DNA of 64,000 nucleotides from contig OY821744.1 of assembly GCA_963682055.1 (NCBI GenBank), forward strand, positions 749,001-813,000. The letters are read 5' to 3'. The stretch's first letter is position 1. Every line of letters starts with the position of its first letter. The notes under the pieces are model-generated. The model was given only the letters and a program-made list of their open reading frames with translations, was not told the origin of the DNA and did no database searches. This document shows positions 58,783-64,000 of the stretch, piece after piece. Source of the DNA: Primula veris. Lineage: Eukaryota > Streptophyta > Magnoliopsida > Ericales > Primulaceae. Position numbers and translations under genes: made by a program.

Positions 58783-61303
58783 TCACTCATTTTTTTTTTC
58801 ACCATCTTCTTCTTCCCCTTTCCCAAAACTCTTTTCCTCTTTTTCTTCGAGTTCGAGGCCTTGTTTCGGGCTATCCAACGCCCTCTTTTCATGCACCTCC
58901 TCGAGTCTCTCCCCCCCTCGAGTCTCACTCTTCTCTTTTGCCTTCTCTTTCAAGATCCTTACCAACTCCCTTAACGCGTTCTCCTTATTCCTCCTATTCT
59001 TGATCAAAACCTCACTCACATCCGCGGGCGTCATCTTCGCTTCTTCAATCACTTCTTCCAACTCACTCCACAAACTTTTTCCCATTTCGCCCTCATCAAA
59101 CCCTAGGTAATTCTTCACCAATATCTTCACGGCCTCGTACGAGCAATAACTCATGAATATATGCATATCCATACGCCCGCTTCTAAGCAATGCAGGGTCA
59201 AGTTTTTCCACGTGGTTTGTCGTGAATACAAATATCCTCTCACTACCACAGCACGACCATAAACCATCCGTGAAATTCAAAAGTCCGGAAAGGGTAATGG
59301 AGTTACCCCCTTCCTCAACTGCTCCCTCGCCGAAACCAGTAACTGGCTTCATCGAGGGACCAGTACTTTTCTTCCGACTGCTCAAGTTCATTGAGCAGTC
59401 TATATCTTCTATCACAATAATCGACTTTGAACTAGTCTTCATTAGCAATTTCCTCAGCTCGGAATTATTATGCACTTCTGTTAGTTCCAAATCATAGATG
59501 TCATACCTGTTAAAAGGCCGAAAAGGACTGTATGTATTAGCTATACTTTCACAGCGCATGTATTTAAAAGCATATATGGACGATAAGTCATTATTGTACC
59601 AACTATAGACCACTAGATGGTGACATGACCTAACGAAACATGTTAGTCAATAATAATGAAAGTTCTATTTTTCACAGCTTGGTTTTAGCTAAGTCAAGGT
59701 AGTCATCTAAATCCACATGTAACAAAATACTGACCAAATCTAAATCCAGATGTAGCAAAATACTGACCAAATCTAAATCCATGTGAATAGTTAACTGGCT
59801 ATAAAGACTTGTTTGGTACGTAGTAACATTGAAGCTCACGTTTTATAATACTGTAGTTTTTTTGTATATAATAATACGGTTGGCTGTCTCATTAAAATAC
59901 CATCCTTTTTTGGCATTGTTTCTGCAAGTTTCTTTTAGTCATTGTCGAAGAACTACAAGAGTGAAAGAACCAAACTTCTTGGAAATCTCAAATAAATGAG
60001 TTTGTAACCTTAAATCCATAAATAATAATGCTCCCTAGTTCTCGTCTAATTGTCCATTACGAAATTACGTACAATTTTGATCGGCTTATAACTTGTATTA
60101 AAATTATCGAAATGATTTTTTTTTTAAATCTAATCATAAATTTTAATATTTAAACTATATGTTTAACTTTTAAAAAAATTTATTCCGACAATTTTAATGC
60201 AGGTTATTGACCGGTAAAAATTTCACGTAATTTCGTAATTAACAATTAAATAATAACGAGTATTCTTACAAATAAAACTAGTCCAATGAAGTACAACCGA
60301 TTACATCAATATAATTACTGACTAGTATATTTACTTGTTACAAACTCCAAGAAAACGTAAGTAGGGACGAAAATTAAATTATGTAACAAGTAACATTCTA
60401 CTCGTTTTTATCAAACATAAGAATAATCATCATTTCATCATCTAATGTGACATCTAACCTACCAATTTGTATCAATATCATCAAGTTACTAAACCATTTA
60501 AAAAAGAAAAATACTAACCCGAGAAAATTAGCCATGGCGGCAATCATGCTAGACTTGCCGGTCCCGGGTGGGCCATGAAGCAGATACCCTCTCTTCCAGG
60601 CCCGTCCAGTCTTTTGGTAAAACGCTTGTCCGCTCGCAAACTCTTCCAGATCCGCTAGGATCTGGGCCTTACGGGCAGGGTCCATCGCGAGCGTCTCGAA
60701 AGTACTAGGATGCTTGAAAGGGACGCTCTCCCACGGGTTTCCCCTCGAGTCCATCGACCCACCCCTCGAGTTTGTGTACAAGAACCTATCCTGATTCTTC
60801 CTCTTGATCTCGCTCGCCTTCTCCATGATATGGTCCAAGTACGAGTCGAGGATCAAGTTCTTGTGAGACTTCTGGATACGTAGGGTAAACCCTCGTTTCT
60901 CTTCGGGCAAAGGGCGCCACGAAAAGGTTTGGGATTGTCTTGGGATGACGTGGTGTTCCCAAAGGACGGAAATGTTCATGAAGGTGTCTAGCAAGCGGTC
61001 GTTGTGTGACAAGGCGAAGGTGAAGGCGGTGGAGTTGGTGGCACGAGTGAGGCTGAGGCGGGACCCAGTGATGGAAGCTGAGGTGGATAGGTAAAGCTGA
61101 GCAGAGTTGTATAGCTCGTTGGTGGATACTCCATCGATCTCGGTGATGTCGTAGTAGCAGTAGGAGGAGCACCAGTCGGAGAGTCTTCGGAAGAGTTTTC
61201 CGGCCGCAAAGCGAAGCTCAGGAGGTAGGAAGGCGTGGAGAAGGCTCTGGCAGAAGGCCCAAACTCCCATTAAGGAGGCTAAAGAGGTCCAAAACTCTTT
61301 CAT
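58783..61303 (-). CDS. AAA-ATPase, plant BCS1-like (ASD/AATP1 type)
   Basis: Exon 1 is 61303-60519 and exon 2 is 59506-58783, with a 1012-bp GT-AG intron; the join is in frame (502 aa), the usual length. The N-terminus MKEFWTSLASLMGVWAFCQS is the family's hydrophobic anchor, followed by the AAA-associated N domain (about 30-130). Walker A is GPPGTGKS at 244-251 and Walker B is IIVIEDID at about 291-298. The sensor/arginine region FVFTTNHVEKLDPALLRSGRMD follows; the C-terminal 60 residues are Lys/Glu-rich. The intron sits just after Walker A, between 'FLG' and 'YDIYDLEL'. Members are anchored in the mitochondrial or ER membrane and several respond to salicylic acid, ABA or stress; the substrate is unknown. 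It carries a Stowaway-like MITE in its intron. Confidence 0.93.
60031..60259. mobile_element. Degraded Stowaway-like MITE in the AAA-ATPase intron
   Basis: The ends CTCCCTAGTTCTCG and ATAACGAG are eroded. The interior (CCATTACGAAATTACGTACA...TTGACCGGTAAAAATTTCACG) matches the MITE at 12461-12695 over most of its length. Confidence 0.7.
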
Positions 61304-62450
61304 TGTGAGATTTTTGGGGATATGAGAAGTAGGTTTTGGTGGGTTTTTGAAACTAGAACATAAAGTGTTTTTTTTAATATGAATTTGGTTTTGTTTTGTC
61401 TTGGGTTGTGAAAGCTGGGTGTTTGATGAGTTCCAATGAGGGAATTTGTACTTATATATATAGGGATATAGATGGGATTTTTTAAATTTGGGGTTTTCTA
61501 TGTTTTTATTTTATTTTTATTTATTTATTAGCAACTGTTTTTAATTTTTGGGATAAATGTATAGTTTGATGACGGTGAGTTGACAATGTTTGGTGACAAG
61601 TCATTTTTTTAAGAAATTTTTTGTTCATATGTCACTATTGTTACAAGATTTTTAAGTCTAGCTCAACTTACAACTGATAAAAAAAATATTATTTTCGTAA
61701 TTTTTAGTATTTTTTTTAATTAATAATTCAAACTAACATTAAAATTTTTTTAAAAAAATAGCTTTTAAAAGCTGTTTTTTTACACTTTAATATATTTCTA
61801 GATTATAATCTCCATTTTATGCTTAAAAAAAGCTATTAACCTATTTTTTACATTTTAATATCTTTTTCATATAAATTATAAGTTGTTTTTTAAGTTTAAA
61901 AACAGATTTTAAGCTTTTTTTTATTGGGTCAGGTGACTAAAAATGAAATTAGTTTCGACCCAACACTTGGATTCTAAAAATCTTATAAAATGTGATATCT
62001 AACTAATATTGTCAGTGTGGGTAAGTGTTTTTATTATTTTTAGTTTAAGAGGTGAGTATAAATAAGTATATTGATGGTCATATAGAAAATAGATTTTTTT
62101 ACAGTCCTAATTAAAGAGACTTACTTGGGGTTATTCGATCTATGTATATATATTGAGCTAAATGAGTTTCTGTATTAGAGTGCATGTAAAAAAATTCTAC
62201 CTATATCAACACTAATGTTCATATTTATTTATTTTCAAAAAAAAAAACACTAATGTTCATTTGATGAATCAAAATGAGATTAATCGAACATAACATCATC
62301 TAAAACATTTACCTCGGGCACTCGAAAATGACTATATGCAAGATTATAATTTTTTATACTTGTAAGAGTACATACTCTTTACGGTATCCATTTTCTCTCA
62401 AATTTCAAATTTAATATCTTGGTATTGAATGTTTATAAATTTCTACAATA
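61304..62450. other. AAA-ATPase promoter and upstream AT-rich DNA
   Basis: Beyond the TATA-like motif there are repeated AGCTTTTAAAAGCTG/AAAAAGCTATTAA blocks (61755-61915) that can pair locally. No gene. Confidence 0.45.
61452..61463 (-). promoter_or_regulatory. TATA box of the AAA-ATPase gene
   Basis: On the minus strand CTATATATATAAG lies about 150 bp upstream of the start codon. The interval is the expected length for a short leader; no other TATA-like motif is closer. Confidence 0.5.
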
Positions 62451-62712
62451 TTTCCTCCGTCCCTAAATAAGTGTCAACTATTTCATATTTGGCTGTTCTA
62501 AAATAAGTGTCCGCTTTACTAATTTATCAATGAAAAAATGATAAAAGTACTATAATATCCTCAAATATTGCAATGAATACATTCTCAAAAATTGACAATA
62601 ATAATTATTTAATTTAAATTAGGGCTATATTTATAAATTTCCAATGCAATTAATAACATCTCTTAATATTTACGGAAATAAAAGGAGGACAGTTAAAAAT
62701 GGACGGAGGGAG
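62451..62712. mobile_element. Stowaway-like MITE
   Basis: The ends TTTCCTCCGTCCCTAAATAA and TGGACGGAGGGAG are inverted; TA flanks at 62449-62450 and 62713-62714. Subterminal GTGTC/GGACAG motifs. It is better preserved than the other two copies and belongs to a different subfamily by its interior. Confidence 0.82.
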
Positions 62713-64000
62713 TATATTTTAGACAAATTTCATAATACAGTATTGGTCTAAACAAGATTCTCTAAATTTATTTTCCATAATTTTGTATTTTTTTTTTCAT
62801 TTTTTAATAAATTATGCATGACTTTCTCTTAAGAATCATGTTAAAAAGCGGGAACAAAATATGATAAAAAAAGGGGATGAAAATCCGAACGGAACGGTGT
62901 CGACAGTCTTCACTCAAAGGACCAAATAATCTCTCTTTTTTATAATGTTCAAGGTCGACTTAGCTAACTTTGTGTAACAGAATCTCGTCGTTATCTGACT
63001 GTTTTCTTGTAGTGTAGATATGAGTGAATGGACGATGGATTATGTAAATGTGAAAAAAGAAAATGTCTGTGGCCCCTGTGTGGGTTGATTTAAAATATGT
63101 ACAGATTAATTAGTGATATTCAAATCTCTATAATGGACTTGGTTGCATGCATACTGTATGTATGTAATCACATTAATGAGGAATAGTGATTTTTTTGAGG
63201 GTATGTAAGCATACGTATTGACATATTGTATTGCTAGTAATAATGGTCTACGCGTTGCATGTGCGATACGTAGTGACATAGATATGATCTCGATAAATAA
63301 ACTTAATATTTTTTTTAAAATTTAAATATCGAATGATTAAATATAATTAATTAACAATCGTATATAAAGAGTAACATAATGTTTTACTCTTATAAAAAAT
63401 ACACAACGATTTTGTTTGTAATATAAATGTGTGAAAAATAACATTTTTTAAGTTATTTATATATTTGAATTGAGTGATAGCATTTAAGAGTAATTATAAT
63501 ATTAGAGTGAGAATATTTCTGGAAAATTTGAGCAAAATTGGGCAGTCTCATAATGCTTGAGTTGGGTTATATTAATATCATGATTATGAGGTTATCTTTT
63601 GAAACAGTCATCTTATTTGATTGTTTATGGTACAGTCGCTTTAACAATATTAGAAAATGTATGTTTAGATAATGTTTTTTAATAACTAATTTATTTTTTC
63701 TATTTTCAATAAATTAGAATTTGATAAATTAAAAACAAATTGTACAACACACTAAAAACTCAAATAAAAAATATAAAACCCGGAGGCCTACCATAAACTT
63801 AAATATTAATCAATTTTGTTTTATCCATTTGACACTTTTTTATTTAAACGGGTTGTGAACCAGTCATATAAGGTGACTGTTCCCTAATAATTTTCATTAA
63901 CTTAATTACATTTCTATTTGATACCAATGAAAAAACTACAAGTTTTTGTTTGTTTGTTTAAAGAGGATCGTAAGAGCATATGCATTAGGGTTGAAATATT
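62713..64000. other. AT-rich intergenic DNA
   Basis: I see no gene, repeat or element that I can support up to the window end. Confidence 0.5.

Overview
The window is nuclear DNA of a flowering plant, almost certainly a eudicot. It is AT-rich, its genes have spliceosomal introns, and it carries plant-type LINE, Ty1/copia and Ty3/gypsy-like retroelements, MITEs and plant gene families (LRR-XII receptor kinases, an auxin-repressed/DRM1-type gene, XRCC3, a BCS1-like AAA-ATPase). Nothing in the sequence lets me name the genus.

Layout. 1-7.1 kb: the 3' part of a LINE with two in-frame TAG stops, the 3' end of a decayed LTR retroelement, and a duplicated segment lying between two related LTRs. 7.7-31 kb: a degenerate tandem cluster of non-RD LRR receptor-like kinases on the minus strand. 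Two copies are intact (8.4-11.5 and 27.3-30.3 kb), one is a 5' fragment (19.3-19.7 kb), and there are several relics. The cluster is interrupted by a young copia element (13.1-18.9 kb) that splits exon 1 of a DRM1/auxin-repressed-like gene, by a solo LTR with an abnormal poly-C tract, by a foldback element and by MITEs. 31.4-37.7 kb: a second, circularly permuted copy of the segment at 4.6-6.8 kb, kinase relics on both strands and a 2.26-kb solo LTR. 38.1-39.9 kb: a two-exon plant-specific gene of unknown function. 41.8-49 kb: an RNase H relic and a heavily decayed copia element. 49.1-50.5 kb: XRCC3, whose single intron looks as if it arose by tandem duplication of coding sequence, followed by a decayed second copy of exon 2. 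54.8-55.9 kb: short tandem repeats and a SINE with perfect target-site duplications. 58.8-61.3 kb: a two-exon BCS1-like AAA-ATPase. The remainder is AT-rich intergenic DNA.

The functional genes do not form a pathway. The receptor kinases probably act in surface immune perception, XRCC3 in recombinational DNA repair, and the AAA-ATPase in an organelle or ER membrane. Much of the interest is historical: several insertions are proven by target-site duplications, some have an uninserted paralogous site within the same window, and one gives a possible case of recent intron birth. I did not find a new enzymatic or defence system. The strongest unusual signals are the XRCC3 intron, the split DRM1 exon, the covarying-stem hairpin series in the copia relic, and the foldback element that shares its monomer with a separate array.
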